DNA of 33,445 nucleotides from an uncultured Muribaculaceae bacterium (GTDB lineage Bacteria > Bacteroidota > Bacteroidia > Bacteroidales > Muribaculaceae). The notes under the pieces are model-generated. The model did no database searches, was not told the origin of the DNA, and worked only from the letters and a program-made list of their open reading frames with translations. Both the position numbers and the translations under genes were made by a program. The stretch is taken from NCBI GenBank assembly GCA_910587235.1, contig CAJUKD010000025.1, forward strand, positions 1 through 33,445, given 5' to 3'. Positions 8,201-16,319 of this stretch are shown here, one piece after another; the stretch's first letter is position 1; each line of letters starts with the position of its first letter.

Positions 8201-8623
8201 GACACCGATAAGCATCGACGTCTGGCGCTTGCGGGTCTGTATACCCACCTGGTTAACCTCGGACGGCAAAAGGTTTGCAGCAGCAGAAACACGGTTCTGC
8301 ACGTCGACAGCAGCCATATCCGGATCAAATCCCTGCTCGAAGTAGACATTGATGGTGGCGTTGCCCGTGTTTGTGGCAGTCGACTCCATGTATGTCATGC
8401 CCTGTGCTCCGTTGATTGATTCCTCAAGAGGAGCGATCACGGAATTGAGAACGGCCTGGGCATTAGCTCCGTTATATGTGGTGCTTACCGAAATTGTCGG
8501 AGGAGCCAGATCGGGGTACTGCGTGATTGGCAGACTCATAAGACCGATAAGGCCCAAAAGGACAATGAATATTGATATAACCGTCGAAAGCACCGGACGG
8601 TTAATAAATGTATCTAATCGCAT
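5249..8623 (-). CDS. RND efflux permease, AcrB/HAE1 family
   Basis: The inner-membrane proton-driven pump of the tripartite system, expected to export hydrophobic and amphiphilic drugs, bile salts or detergents. The N-terminus MRLDTFINRPVLSTVISIFI is the first transmembrane helix of the HAE1 family. The proton relay aspartates are Asp405 and Asp406 (AIAIVVDDAIVVVE), and the relay lysine is Lys1006 (LLAKNAILIVEF), followed by RLRPILMTSLAM. At 1124 residues it is longer than E. coli AcrB (about 1050); most of the excess is an extra pair of hydrophobic segments at about residues 532-575, in the loop between the two halves. The ATG at 8623 is the only sensible start. It lies 37 nt after the adaptor gene. 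Substrates cannot be predicted. Confidence 0.95.
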   Translation of the reverse strand: MRLDTFINRPVLSTVISIFIVLLGLIGLMSLPITQYPDLAPPTISVSTTYNGANAQAVLNSVIAPLEESINGAQGMTYMESTATNTGNATINVYFEQGFDPDMAAVDVQNRVSAAANLLPSEVNQVGIQTRKRQTSMLIGVAVVDTTGNYTQEFLDNYMKINVIPELQRVQGVGDVMAFGADYSMRVWLKPDVMAQYNLMPSDVAAALAEQNVEAAPGAFGEQGKQSFQYIMRYRGRLSKPEEFGNIVVRTGANGEVLYLRDVADVELGRVTYGFSNKMNGYTSSMAMVFQSPGSNATEIIERCIALVDKLKKDLPNGLEYTIPMNNNDFLYASINNVVHTLIEAFILVFFVVYVFLQDFRSTLIPAIAIPVALVGTFFVLKLIGFSLNLITLSALVLAIAIVVDDAIVVVEAVHAKLDAGYKSARRASIDAMNEIAGALISITLVMMLVFIPVSFMPGTSGVFYQQFGITMAVAIGFSAVNALTLSPALCALFLKPKDDESTLKERMGKAYSATGEVVKQRYGRRLKLDLHPLVTFVLLVATITFMVLGWYGFHNVALSCMAWAVAIVAVLGIFSKRFHDAFERGYERLLGKYKGGVSFFGKHKVTSFGIVVAAVAVLVWLMSSTPTALVPNEDTGTIFAMIDMPAGTSQERTLEVLDQVDSLASTIPGIAMRQMINGYSFIAGQGPTYGAFIMKLKDWSERDKSQSSDAIIQQLYALTGQHVRDGRVMIFAPPMITGYSATNGFEMKMQDRTGGDINQFFSVVQGFLAQLNARPEIQMAYTTFNPTFPQYLIDIDAAKAKQAGISPTTLLQTLQGYYGGMYVSNFNRFGKIYRVMMQAAPEARVNLETLNSIKVRNGSEMAPISNFVKLTRVYGPDLMNRFNMFTSISVTGQPAQGYSSGEAIAAIKEVAAQTLPQGYGYEFSGMTREESSTGGNTTAMIFGLCLLFVYLLLSAQYESYLLPFAVILSIPFGLAGAFVFAKIFDVSNNIYLQIALIMLIGLLAKNAILIVEFALDRRKTGMSVFNAAIAGAGARLRPILMTSLAMVIGLLPMMFASGVGANGNRALGAGSVGGMLIGMVCQIFIVPALFIVFQLIQEKFRPIQWQNQEKGGTIENEIEQYAR

Positions 8624-8660
8624 TTTTTCAATTCAGATATTATGTATGAAAGGTAGGAAA

Positions 8661-9815
8661 TCAGTTGGCTGCGGGAGCGGCTGACTGTTTCGGACGTATC
8701 GGCATACCGTCGCGGACGATAGTACCTATGCCCTCGGTCACGACACGGTCGCCGGGCTTGAGTCCCTCGGTCACGACAAATATCTTGCCGTCGTTCTCAG
8801 GCAATACCTTGACCGGTGTGGTACGGGTTATATTGGAATCGTTCAATGTGAACACGTAGCGCAAATCCTGAACCTCGAATGTAGACTTTTGCGGGATTGT
8901 TATAACGTTCTCGCTACGCACGGGAATATATACGGAACCGGTGTTGCCGCTGCGGAGCATTCCCGAAGGATTCTTGAAGAGGGCACGCACCGACGCCGAA
9001 CCGGTCGCATTGTCTATCACACCGGAAACTGTGGCGACTTTGCCCGTCAACGGATAGTTGGTTCCGTCGGCAAGCACAAGATTGACTTCAGGCATTGAAG
9101 CTATGCGCTGCGTGATGGAGGCATTGCCGCCTTCGGTGAGATCAAGCAGATCTTTCTCAGTAAGCGAGAAATAGGCATAGACCTCGGAATTGTCGCTGAC
9201 TGTGGTGAGCGGCTGAGCCGACGAAGGCGATGCAAGAGAACCCTCGCGGTTCGGAATCGTACCGACCACGCCGTCGCTTGGCGATGTAACAGTGGTATAA
9301 GCCAGATTCTTGCGGGCTGTAGTCAGCGCGGCTTCAGCCTGTGCGAGAGCCGCACGTGCCTGCATAAGCTGATTCGAGGCAAGCTGCCATTCGTATTCGC
9401 TTATGATATTCTTGTCGTAGAGGCGTTTTTTATTCTGTTCGGTAATCTGCGCTGTGGACAGAGCCGTGCGTGACGAGTTAACGGCAGCCTCAGCCTGATC
9501 TACCGCGGCCTGGAACTGCACCTGGTCGAGAGTAAAGAGCACCTGCCCTTTCGACACCCGCTGTCCTTCGTCCACGTGCACTTTAGTAATGAATCCCGTT
9601 ACCTGCGGGCGAATGGAAATATCGGTTTTTCCCTTGATAGTAGCGGGATATTTCCTGGACATGTCTATGTTTGTCGGTTCTACTGTGATCACGGCAATCT
9701 CGGGAGCCATGGTCTGCGGAGCGGCATTCTGCTTGTTACCGCACGAGCTGAGAACCACGGCTGATACGGCCGCGCCCAGCATAATGCTTGTTAAGCCTTT
9801 TGTGTTGATGTTCAT
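8661..9815 (-). CDS. RND efflux periplasmic adaptor lipoprotein (AcrA/MexA type)
   Basis: The membrane fusion protein that joins permease and outer-membrane channel. The 384 residues begin with a lipoprotein signal peptide and lipobox VLSSC (Cys25), so it is anchored in the inner membrane. The order is the usual one: first barrel and half lipoyl domain (GFITKVHVDEGQRVSKGQVL), an alpha-helical hairpin (about residues 100-170), second half lipoyl domain (YTTVTSPSDGVVGTI), then beta-barrel and membrane-proximal domains. It is the first gene of a three-gene operon with the permease and channel, in the standard adaptor-permease-channel order. No regulator gene is adjacent, so control is either constitutive or from elsewhere; symmetrical sequences in its leader are listed separately. 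Confidence 0.94.
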   Translation of the reverse strand: MNINTKGLTSIMLGAAVSAVVLSSCGNKQNAAPQTMAPEIAVITVEPTNIDMSRKYPATIKGKTDISIRPQVTGFITKVHVDEGQRVSKGQVLFTLDQVQFQAAVDQAEAAVNSSRTALSTAQITEQNKKRLYDKNIISEYEWQLASNQLMQARAALAQAEAALTTARKNLAYTTVTSPSDGVVGTIPNREGSLASPSSAQPLTTVSDNSEVYAYFSLTEKDLLDLTEGGNASITQRIASMPEVNLVLADGTNYPLTGKVATVSGVIDNATGSASVRALFKNPSGMLRSGNTGSVYIPVRSENVITIPQKSTFEVQDLRYVFTLNDSNITRTTPVKVLPENDGKIFVVTEGLKPGDRVVTEGIGTIVRDGMPIRPKQSAAPAAN

Positions 9816-9866
9816 TTCTCTTTTATTATGTGATGTTTGTTTCGTTATATAATTAGGATATGCACA

Positions 9867-9885
9867 AAAACATGTTTTACAACAT
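9867..9885. promoter_or_regulatory. Dyad symmetries in the efflux operon leader
   Basis: A perfect 12-bp palindrome AAAACATGTTTT (9867-9878) overlaps a second dyad, ATGTT-N4-AACAT (9872-9885). Both lie between the predicted start of transcription and the adaptor ATG, where a bound repressor would block transcription. A/T-rich palindromes occur by chance, so this is only a candidate operator. Confidence 0.3.
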
Positions 9886-9899
9886 ATTTTTCATGCCCG

Positions 9900-9907
9900 C
9901 AAAGGTA
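9900..9907 (-). promoter_or_regulatory. Promoter -7 box of the RND efflux operon
   Basis: The minus strand reads TACCTTTG, an exact TAnnTTTG match, giving a leader of about 80 nt before the adaptor ATG. A TTTC lies upstream at 17 nt spacing, a poor -33 element. Confidence 0.55.
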
Positions 9908-10020
9908 GCAATTTTTGCACAGCCGAAATTAGTCCGATTGGAAAAGAAATTTGCCATTTCGTCCACCGCACTCCTTAAATATAATAAAATAATGTGAACA
10001 CGCCATAGCTACGGCATTTT

Positions 10021-10053
10021 TTTGGCATGTGCCGCGAAAGTTTTGTATCTTTG
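10021..10053 (+). promoter_or_regulatory. Promoter of the DUF4494 gene
   Basis: TTTG at 10021-10024 and TATCTTTG at 10046-10053 are 21 nt apart, a full Bacteroidota promoter. Transcription should start near 10058, leaving a leader of about 50 nt. A short dyad, GGCA-TG-TGCC (10024-10033), lies between the boxes; its meaning is unknown. Confidence 0.7.
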
Positions 10054-10108
10054 TTGCTCGAAAATAAAATTAACGGACTTTTAGTCAAAAAAAACTATAC
10101 ACACAGCA

Positions 10109-10543
10109 ATGGCAAACTGGTTTGAATGCAAAATACGCTATGATAAGCTCCAGGAAAACGGAGCCGCAAAAAAAGTAAATGAACCCTATCTGGTAGACGC
10201 GCTGTCGTTCACCGAAGCCGAAGCGCGCATAACCGAAGAACAACGCCCGTTCATATCCGGAGAATTCTCCGTGTCGGCGGTGAAACGCACCAAGATAGCT
10301 GAAATTTTCTGGAACGAAGGCGGCGACCGTTGGTTCATGGTCAAAGTCGGCTTTATAACCATCGACGAAAAAACCGCTGCCGAAAAGCGTTCAACCTCGC
10401 TCATTCTGGTACAGGCATCGGATTTCCGCTCAGCTTTCGAGAACTTCACCGAAGGAATGAAAGGCACTATGGCCGACTACGAGATAGTATCCATAAGCGA
10501 AACCCCGCTGATGGACGTATACAAGATGAAAGTCGTAGACTGA
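10109..10543 (+). CDS. DUF4494 domain-containing protein
   Basis: A 144-residue soluble protein of a family found almost only in Bacteroidota and of unknown function. The N-terminus MANWFECKIRYDK and the segment VDALSFTEAEARITEE are characteristic. There is no signal peptide and no membrane segment, so it is cytoplasmic. It has a strong promoter and lies 13 nt before the YggS-type gene, so the two are probably cotranscribed. This pairing hints at a housekeeping role but does not prove one. Nothing in the sequence indicates catalysis. Confidence 0.9.
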   Translation: MANWFECKIRYDKLQENGAAKKVNEPYLVDALSFTEAEARITEEQRPFISGEFSVSAVKRTKIAEIFWNEGGDRWFMVKVGFITIDEKTAAEKRSTSLILVQASDFRSAFENFTEGMKGTMADYEIVSISETPLMDVYKMKVVD

Positions 10544-10556
10544 CACCGAACACGCC

Positions 10557-11240
10557 ATGAGCGGTATAGCACAGCGCATTGCCGATATCCGTTCCACCCT
10601 GCCGGCCGGAACTGAACTGGTGGCCGTATCGAAATTCCACCCGGCGGAATCGATAGCCGAAGCATACGACGCCGGCCAGCGCGTTTTCGGCGAAAGCCGT
10701 GTGCAGGAACTAATAGCCAAACGGCAGGCGCTTAGCGGCCGCGACGGCATACGCTGGCATTTCATAGGGCACCTGCAGACCAACAAGGTACGCGCGCTCG
10801 TCGGACAGGCCGACCTTATCGAGAGCATAGACTCCGAAAGGCTGCTCGATGCCGTCGACCGCGAATCGCTGCGTGCCGGCACAATCAGCCGCGTATTACT
10901 CCAGGTCCATGTCGCCGCCGAGGAAACAAAATTCGGATTCAGCCCTGACGAATTGCTCGGATTCTTCACTCGCCGCGATTTCGAACGCCTGAAAGCCGTA
11001 CACATCTGCGGTCTTATGGGAATGGCAACAAATACCGACGACTGGACCCGCGTGGCCGACGACTTTCGTCTGGTCGCAGCACTACGCGACAGAATCCTCA
11101 CCATCGCACCCGACCTGCGCGGGTTCGATACTTTATCAATGGGCATGAGCGACGATTACCCTCTGGCAATAGCCGCAGGCAGCACAATGGTGCGCGTAGG
11201 AACCGCCATCTTCGGGCAGAGAGATTATCATAAGCCCTAA
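10557..11240 (+). CDS. yggS: YggS/PROSC family pyridoxal phosphate homeostasis protein
   Basis: A 227-residue single-domain TIM-barrel protein that binds pyridoxal 5'-phosphate and keeps the free cofactor in balance; no enzymatic reaction is established for the family. The PLP lysine is Lys26 in VAVSKFHP. Other family blocks are FGESRVQELIAK, WHFIGHLQTNKVR and the C-terminal phosphate-binding LSMGMSDDYPLAI followed by VRVGTAIFG. The protein is slightly shorter at the N-terminus than the E. coli form but all core blocks are present. It follows the DUF4494 gene by 13 nt, and the MFS transporter starts 60 nt further on. Confidence 0.95.
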   Translation: MSGIAQRIADIRSTLPAGTELVAVSKFHPAESIAEAYDAGQRVFGESRVQELIAKRQALSGRDGIRWHFIGHLQTNKVRALVGQADLIESIDSERLLDAVDRESLRAGTISRVLLQVHVAAEETKFGFSPDELLGFFTRRDFERLKAVHICGLMGMATNTDDWTRVADDFRLVAALRDRILTIAPDLRGFDTLSMGMSDDYPLAIAAGSTMVRVGTAIFGQRDYHKP

Positions 11241-11300
11241 ACCATATCAACCAAGAACACTTAAACTAAATAATAACAAAACTTTTCACCAATTAGAACC

Positions 11301-12713
11301 ATGACTCAAACAGCAAAAGCGCAACGGCCCACCGTCGCGATCATCACGATGTTCTTCCTTTTCGCGATGATTTCATTTGTCACCAACCTCGCAGCGCCAA
11401 TCGGCACCATCTGGGGCAACACCTACGAAGGCAACAGCGTCCTCGGAATGATGGGCAACATGATGAACTTCCTCGCCTATCTCTTCATGGGTATCCCCGC
11501 AGGCAAACTTCTCGAAAAAATCGGATATAAGAAAACCGCCCTCTGGGCTATGGCTGTAGGCGTGGTCGGCCTGTTCATACAGTTCCTGTCAAGCACGGTG
11601 GGAGTCGACACAAGCATGTTCACCATGTCTTCGACCATCGAAGAAAACGGCGTGGCTGTCGTGAAAGAATTCAACGTATGCCTCAACTTCTTCATCTACC
11701 TGCTCGGCGCGTTCATCTGCGGTTTCTGCGTGTGCATGCTCAACACCGTCGTGAACCCCATGCTCAACATCCTCGGCGGCGGCGGCAACAAAGGCAACCA
11801 GCTCATCCAGACCGGCGGCGCCCTCAACTCTCTGTCAGGCACACTTACTCCATTCTTCGTAGGTGCCCTTATCGGACAGCTGAGCAAAAGCACAACAATG
11901 CAGGCTGTTACACCGCTGCTGTTCATCGCCATGGGTGTATTCGCTCTTGCATTCATAATCATCAGCTGCGTTTCCATTCCCGAACCCAATCTGGTAAAAA
12001 AAGGAGCCAAACGTGTCAAATACACACACAGCGCATGGAACTTCCGCCATACCGTACTTGGTGTCATAGGCATATTCTTCTATGTAGGCATTGAGATCGG
12101 CATCCCCGGCACCCTCAATTTCTACCTCGCCGACCAGAAAGCAACCGGCGCAGGCGTAATCGGCGACGCATCCGCAATAGCAGGCGCAATCGTTGCGATC
12201 TACTGGCTGCTCATGCTTATAGGCCGTAGCCTTTCAAGCGCTATCTCCGGAAAAATATCCGCACGCATGCAGCTTACAGTCGTTTCGGCAGTGGCGATGC
12301 TCCTTATCATTCTCGCGATCTTCATCCCCAAAAGCTCGACTATCACCGTGCCCTCATTCATCTACACCGACGCCGCCGGCATGACCGCCCACGTACCCGT
12401 CAGTGCATTCCTCCTTGTTCTCTGCGGCCTGTGCACGTCCGTAATGTGGGGTGGCATATTCAACATCGCAGTCGAAGGACTCGGCAAATACACAGCCCAG
12501 GCTTCCGGCATATTCATGATGATGGTTGTAGGCGGCGGCGTAATGCCCCTGATACAGCAAGGCATAGCTCAGAATGCCGGCTACATGGCATCCTACTGGC
12601 TCGTTGTGGCCATGCTCGCCTACCTCTTTTTCTATGCCGTGGCAGGAGCCAAGAACGTCAACACCGACATCCCCGTCGACGAAGAGGAAACTCCCGATCT
12701 CCGCAATCTCTGA
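11301..12713 (+). CDS. MFS sugar transporter, FucP/GluP-like
   Basis: A 470-residue polytopic inner-membrane protein with about 12 hydrophobic segments, resembling the fucose/glucose-galactose proton symporter group of the major facilitator superfamily. The N-half carries the MFS loop GIPAGKLLEKIGYKK between helices 2 and 3, and LIGRSLSSAISGKIS lies in the corresponding C-half loop. The C-terminus is acidic and cytosolic (DIPVDEEETPDL). It is 29 nt upstream of transketolase, so the pair may import a sugar and process it through the pentose phosphate route; this link is inference. The substrate is not readable. No promoter was recognised in the 60 nt before it. Confidence 0.85.
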   Translation: MTQTAKAQRPTVAIITMFFLFAMISFVTNLAAPIGTIWGNTYEGNSVLGMMGNMMNFLAYLFMGIPAGKLLEKIGYKKTALWAMAVGVVGLFIQFLSSTVGVDTSMFTMSSTIEENGVAVVKEFNVCLNFFIYLLGAFICGFCVCMLNTVVNPMLNILGGGGNKGNQLIQTGGALNSLSGTLTPFFVGALIGQLSKSTTMQAVTPLLFIAMGVFALAFIIISCVSIPEPNLVKKGAKRVKYTHSAWNFRHTVLGVIGIFFYVGIEIGIPGTLNFYLADQKATGAGVIGDASAIAGAIVAIYWLLMLIGRSLSSAISGKISARMQLTVVSAVAMLLIILAIFIPKSSTITVPSFIYTDAAGMTAHVPVSAFLLVLCGLCTSVMWGGIFNIAVEGLGKYTAQASGIFMMMVVGGGVMPLIQQGIAQNAGYMASYWLVVAMLAYLFFYAVAGAKNVNTDIPVDEEETPDLRNL

Positions 12714-12742
12714 TAAACAACGAAACACCATAAATAAAATAT

Positions 12743-14788
12743 ATGAGCGACAACAAACAGGCAACCCGCCGCGCGGCAGACAATATCCGTATTCTCGCCG
12801 CATCGATGGTTGAAAAAGCCAAATCAGGCCACCCCGGTGGCGCGATGGGAGGAGCCGACTTCGTCAACGTCCTGTACTCCCGCTTTCTGATAACAGACCC
12901 CGACGACAGCACATGGTTCGCACGCGACCGTTTCTTCCTTGATCCCGGCCACATGTCACCGATGCTGTACAGCGTCCTCGCACTTGCCGGACACTATACA
13001 ATGGACGAACTGGCACAGTTCCGCCAATGGGGCTCACCCACTCCCGGCCATCCCGAAGTCGATCCGGCCCGCGGAGTCGAAAACACCTCCGGTCCGCTCG
13101 GACAAGGCCACACAATGGCCGTCGGATCAGCAATCGCCGAACGCTTCCTCCAGGCCCGCTTCGGCGACACGGTAAGCCACTACACCTATGCCTTCATCTC
13201 CGACGGCGGAATACAGGAGGAAATCTCCCAGGGTGCCGGACGCATAGCAGGCTACCTCGGACTGTCCAAACTAATAATGTTCTACGACAGCAACCGCGTC
13301 CAGCTATCCACAATGGTCGACGCTGTCGACCGTGAAGACGTTGCGGCTAAATACCGCGCATGGCACTGGAACGTGCTCGAAGTCGACGGCAACGACCCGG
13401 AAGCCATAGCCACAGCCATCGAATCCGCACATACCGAAACCGCACGGCCGACCCTTATCATAGGCCATACAGCCATGGGCAAAGGAGCAGTCACCACCGA
13501 CGGCACATGCTTCGAAGGTCAGTGCTCCACCCACGGACAACCTCTGAGCAAATCGGGAGCCGACTACGCCGCGACCGTCTGCAACCTCGGCGGCGACCCG
13601 GAACAACCCTTCCGTATATTCCCCGAAGCCGAAGAGCTGTATGCCGCCCGCCGCGAAGCCCTGCGCGCGATAGTGGCCGGACGCCGTGCAGCCCACGAGG
13701 CCTGGGCCGAAGCCAACCCCGCCGACGCAGAACTCCTGCGCGGCTATCTGGCAGGAAATGTTCCGGCAATCGACTACAGCGCCATCGTACATAAAGCAGA
13801 CATATCCACCCGCCAGGCATCGGCCGACGTCCTCGGCACACTTGCCGAAAAAGTCGGAAACATGATTGTCAGCTCAGCCGACCTCGCAAACTCCGACAAG
13901 ACCGACGGCTTCCTCAAGAAAACACATGCATTCACCGCCGGCGACTTCTCGGGAGCATTCCTCCAGGCCGGAGTAGCCGAACTCACCATGGCAGCCATTA
14001 TGAACGGCATCGCACTCCATGGCGGATGTATAGGAGCCTGCGGCACATTCTTCGTATTCTCCGACTACATCAAACCGGCCGCACGCATGGCCGCGCTGAT
14101 GGAACTGCCCGTCAAATATATCTGGACACACGACGCATTCCGCGTAGGCGAAGACGGCCCCACCCACGAACCCGTAGAGCAGGAAGCACAGATACGCCTG
14201 ATGGAACAGATCCGCAACTTCAGCGGACGCCCGTCAATGCTTGTCCTACGTCCGGCCGACGCCGCCGAAACATCCGTCGCATGGCAGATGGCAATGGAGA
14301 ACACCCACACTCCGACAGCCCTGATTCTGTCGCGTCAGGATATTAAAGACCTTCCGGCTCCGGCAGGAAGCACCCGCTTCGACGCCGCGGCAGCAGGCGC
14401 ACGCCGTGGAGCCTACACAGTGATCAATCCCGACAGCCGCCCCGACATAATCCTGGTGGCCGACGGTTCCGAAGTATCGCTCCTATGCGAAGTAGCCGCT
14501 CTACTCGGTGCCGAAGGCATACGCGCCGCCGTAGTTTCAGCACCATCGGCCGGTCTGTTCAACATTCAGGACGAAGCCTATAAGCTGTCTGTACTGCCTT
14601 CGGGAATCCCACAGTTCGGACTGACGGCAGGACTGCCTGTAACCCTGCGCATGATCGACGGATTCCATGGCGAAGTATTCGGACTTGAACGCTTCGGAGC
14701 ATCGGCCCCCTACAAAATACTTGACGAAAAATTCGGATTCACACCGGAACAAGTACTCGCCCGCGTACGCCGCACTCTCGGGAAATAA
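12743..14788 (+). CDS. tkt: Transketolase
   Basis: A thiamine diphosphate enzyme that moves two-carbon units between ketose and aldose phosphates in the non-oxidative pentose phosphate pathway. The 681 residues have the full three-domain layout: the ThDP pyrophosphate domain with SGHPGGAMGGADF (His30) and ENTSGPLGQGHTMAVG, the magnesium/ThDP motif SDGGIQEE (153-160) completed by YDSN, the pyrimidine domain with THDAFRVGEDGPTHEPVEQ (about 455-475), and a C-terminal domain. The motif begins with Ser instead of the usual Gly of GDG, and reads IQEE where many enzymes have MEG; this seems a lineage variant and not inactivation. It probably shares a transcript with the upstream MFS gene. Confidence 0.96.
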   Translation: MSDNKQATRRAADNIRILAASMVEKAKSGHPGGAMGGADFVNVLYSRFLITDPDDSTWFARDRFFLDPGHMSPMLYSVLALAGHYTMDELAQFRQWGSPTPGHPEVDPARGVENTSGPLGQGHTMAVGSAIAERFLQARFGDTVSHYTYAFISDGGIQEEISQGAGRIAGYLGLSKLIMFYDSNRVQLSTMVDAVDREDVAAKYRAWHWNVLEVDGNDPEAIATAIESAHTETARPTLIIGHTAMGKGAVTTDGTCFEGQCSTHGQPLSKSGADYAATVCNLGGDPEQPFRIFPEAEELYAARREALRAIVAGRRAAHEAWAEANPADAELLRGYLAGNVPAIDYSAIVHKADISTRQASADVLGTLAEKVGNMIVSSADLANSDKTDGFLKKTHAFTAGDFSGAFLQAGVAELTMAAIMNGIALHGGCIGACGTFFVFSDYIKPAARMAALMELPVKYIWTHDAFRVGEDGPTHEPVEQEAQIRLMEQIRNFSGRPSMLVLRPADAAETSVAWQMAMENTHTPTALILSRQDIKDLPAPAGSTRFDAAAAGARRGAYTVINPDSRPDIILVADGSEVSLLCEVAALLGAEGIRAAVVSAPSAGLFNIQDEAYKLSVLPSGIPQFGLTAGLPVTLRMIDGFHGEVFGLERFGASAPYKILDEKFGFTPEQVLARVRRTLGK

Positions 14789-14873
14789 ACCCGAAATGGA
14801 TAAATTATGACAGAAAAATGACAATGTAGAAACATTTTTTATCATAATTTAGTTATAGTATAAAAAAAAGCAG

Positions 14874-14881
14874 TAATTTAG
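14874..14881 (+). promoter_or_regulatory. Near-consensus -7 box of the ompA-like gene
   Basis: TAATTTAG differs from TAnnTTTG at one position and lies about 98 nt before the ATG. The upstream region is strongly A/T-rich. For a porin-type gene that is normally highly expressed this is the best candidate I can see. Confidence 0.4.
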
Positions 14882-14897
14882 CACCCGAAAAAGTCGC

Positions 14898-14925
14898 CTT
14901 TTCCGGTTAACAACTATCGGAAAGG
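14898..14925 (+). promoter_or_regulatory. Leader hairpin of the ompA-like mRNA
   Basis: Arms CTTTTCCG (14898-14905) and CGGAAAGG (14918-14925) form an 8-bp stem with one G-U pair and a 12-nt loop. It falls soon after the predicted transcription start, where 5' hairpins stabilise ompA mRNAs in other bacteria; function here is inferred. Confidence 0.4.
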
Positions 14926-14978
14926 TAACTTTCAGGACGCAAAAGACTCTATTATTCAACCATAAACAAAATAATCAA

Positions 14979-16199
14979 ATGAAAAAAGCTACTCTTCTGG
15001 CATGTGCCTGCGCCATCGCATTTGGCGCACAGTCGCTCATTGCGCAAGAAAACGCTCAGGAAGTGACATACGTGTCCGATCCGACTCAGGGCGTGCTTCT
15101 GAACCGCATGCGCGACAACTGGTTCATCACTGCTGAAGGCGGTGCATCCTTCTATTTCGCACACAAATCAATCCATCGCGACGCTGCCGACCGCTTCACA
15201 CCCGCGGCTTCAATATACGCCGGCAAATGGTTCTCTCCCGTGTTCGGAGGCCGCTTCGGTGTAAACTTCATGGGTCTTAAAGGCCTCGGAAACAGCGACG
15301 GATGGATCGGTACCCGTCCCGGAGAATACCATCCCGACGGCTACTCCAAAATGCGCTTCAACGAAGTAGGTCCCGTATTCGACCTGATGGTAAACCTCAC
15401 CAACTGGTGGTGCGGCTACAAGCCCAACCGCGTATACAACGCTGTATTCTACGTAGGTGCAGGCGGCTACTTCACCATGGAGAAAACATTCAAGGCCAAC
15501 GGCGAGTCCGACGGATGGAAAAACGCTCACGACGCTATCCTGAACGTACGTGCCGGTCTTATCAACTCATTCAACGTAAGCAAGCAGGTCGCTCTTTCGC
15601 TCGACCTCCGCTGGACCGGTCTTGAAGGCATCCAGAACATCGGCGGAGCCGGCTGGAATGAAGACTACATGGCATTTCAGGCATACCTCGGTGTGACATA
15701 CCTCTTCAAACAGCGCGACTGGAAAGCTCCCGTTGTTCCCGTATGCCCCGAACCCGAAAACTGCGACGCTCTGCGCGCTCGCCTCGCTGCTGCCGACGCA
15801 CGCATCGCCGACCTCGAAGCTCAGCTCCGCGACTGCCTCAACCGCCCTGTTGAAACAAAAGTTGAAAACAACGGTCCCGTTGCCACAGTTTACTACCCCA
15901 TCGGTGTTTCCCGCCTCTCTCGCGAGAATACCCGCGTAGTCACCGCTATCGCAGAAGTAATGAAAGCCAACCCCGACACCAAATATGTCCTCACCGGCTG
16001 GGCCGACAACTACACCGGCTCCGACAATGTCAACAAGCGCCTCCGCAAGGCTCGTGTTGAAGGCGTACAGAAACTTCTCATCAAGAACGGCGTAGAAGAA
16101 TCCCGCCTCACAGCCACAACCAACGACGGCAACCTCAGCGACCTCGGCGAAAAATGTGTCGCCATCGACCGCGCCGTTACCATCGAAGAAGCAAACTAA
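14979..16199 (+). CDS. OmpA family outer-membrane protein
   Basis: A 406-residue outer-membrane protein with an N-terminal beta-barrel and a C-terminal peptidoglycan-binding OmpA domain. Residues 1-22 are a signal peptide ending near SLIAQ. The barrel region (about 30-245) is rich in aromatic alternating strands. A Pro/Cys linker (VPVCPEPENC) and a short coiled coil (LRARLAAADARIADLEAQL) lead to the OmpA domain (about 290-400), where ADNYTGSDNVNKRLRKAR holds the Asp and Arg that bind diaminopimelate. Codon use is strongly biased to C-ending codons, as expected of an abundant protein. It forms a single-gene unit with a leader hairpin and a strong terminator. It anchors the envelope to the cell wall. 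Confidence 0.94.
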   Translation: MKKATLLACACAIAFGAQSLIAQENAQEVTYVSDPTQGVLLNRMRDNWFITAEGGASFYFAHKSIHRDAADRFTPAASIYAGKWFSPVFGGRFGVNFMGLKGLGNSDGWIGTRPGEYHPDGYSKMRFNEVGPVFDLMVNLTNWWCGYKPNRVYNAVFYVGAGGYFTMEKTFKANGESDGWKNAHDAILNVRAGLINSFNVSKQVALSLDLRWTGLEGIQNIGGAGWNEDYMAFQAYLGVTYLFKQRDWKAPVVPVCPEPENCDALRARLAAADARIADLEAQLRDCLNRPVETKVENNGPVATVYYPIGVSRLSRENTRVVTAIAEVMKANPDTKYVLTGWADNYTGSDNVNKRLRKARVEGVQKLLIKNGVEESRLTATTNDGNLSDLGEKCVAIDRAVTIEEAN

Positions 16200-16227
16200 T
16201 CCCAAAGGGACTGTTAATTCAGCATAA

Positions 16228-16263
16228 AAAAGCGTCCGTGCCACAATCGGCACGGACGCTTTT
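16228..16263 (+). terminator. Terminator of the ompA-like gene
   Basis: A perfect 15-bp inverted repeat (16228-16242 and 16249-16263) with a 6-nt loop and a T-rich end, 28 nt after the stop codon. Confidence 0.9.
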
Positions 16264-16307
16264 GCGTTATAAAGCGTTATCACGACGCGTTTTTCAATTT
16301 TTTTCGC

Positions 16308-16315
16308 TAATTTTG
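16308..16315 (+). promoter_or_regulatory. parE promoter -7 box, adjacent to the ATG
   Basis: TAATTTTG is an exact -7 match and ends only 4 nt before the parE ATG, so transcription would begin at or next to the start codon. No TTTG is found 19-21 nt upstream, where the sequence is CG-rich. Confidence 0.55.
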
Positions 16316-16319
16316 TACT

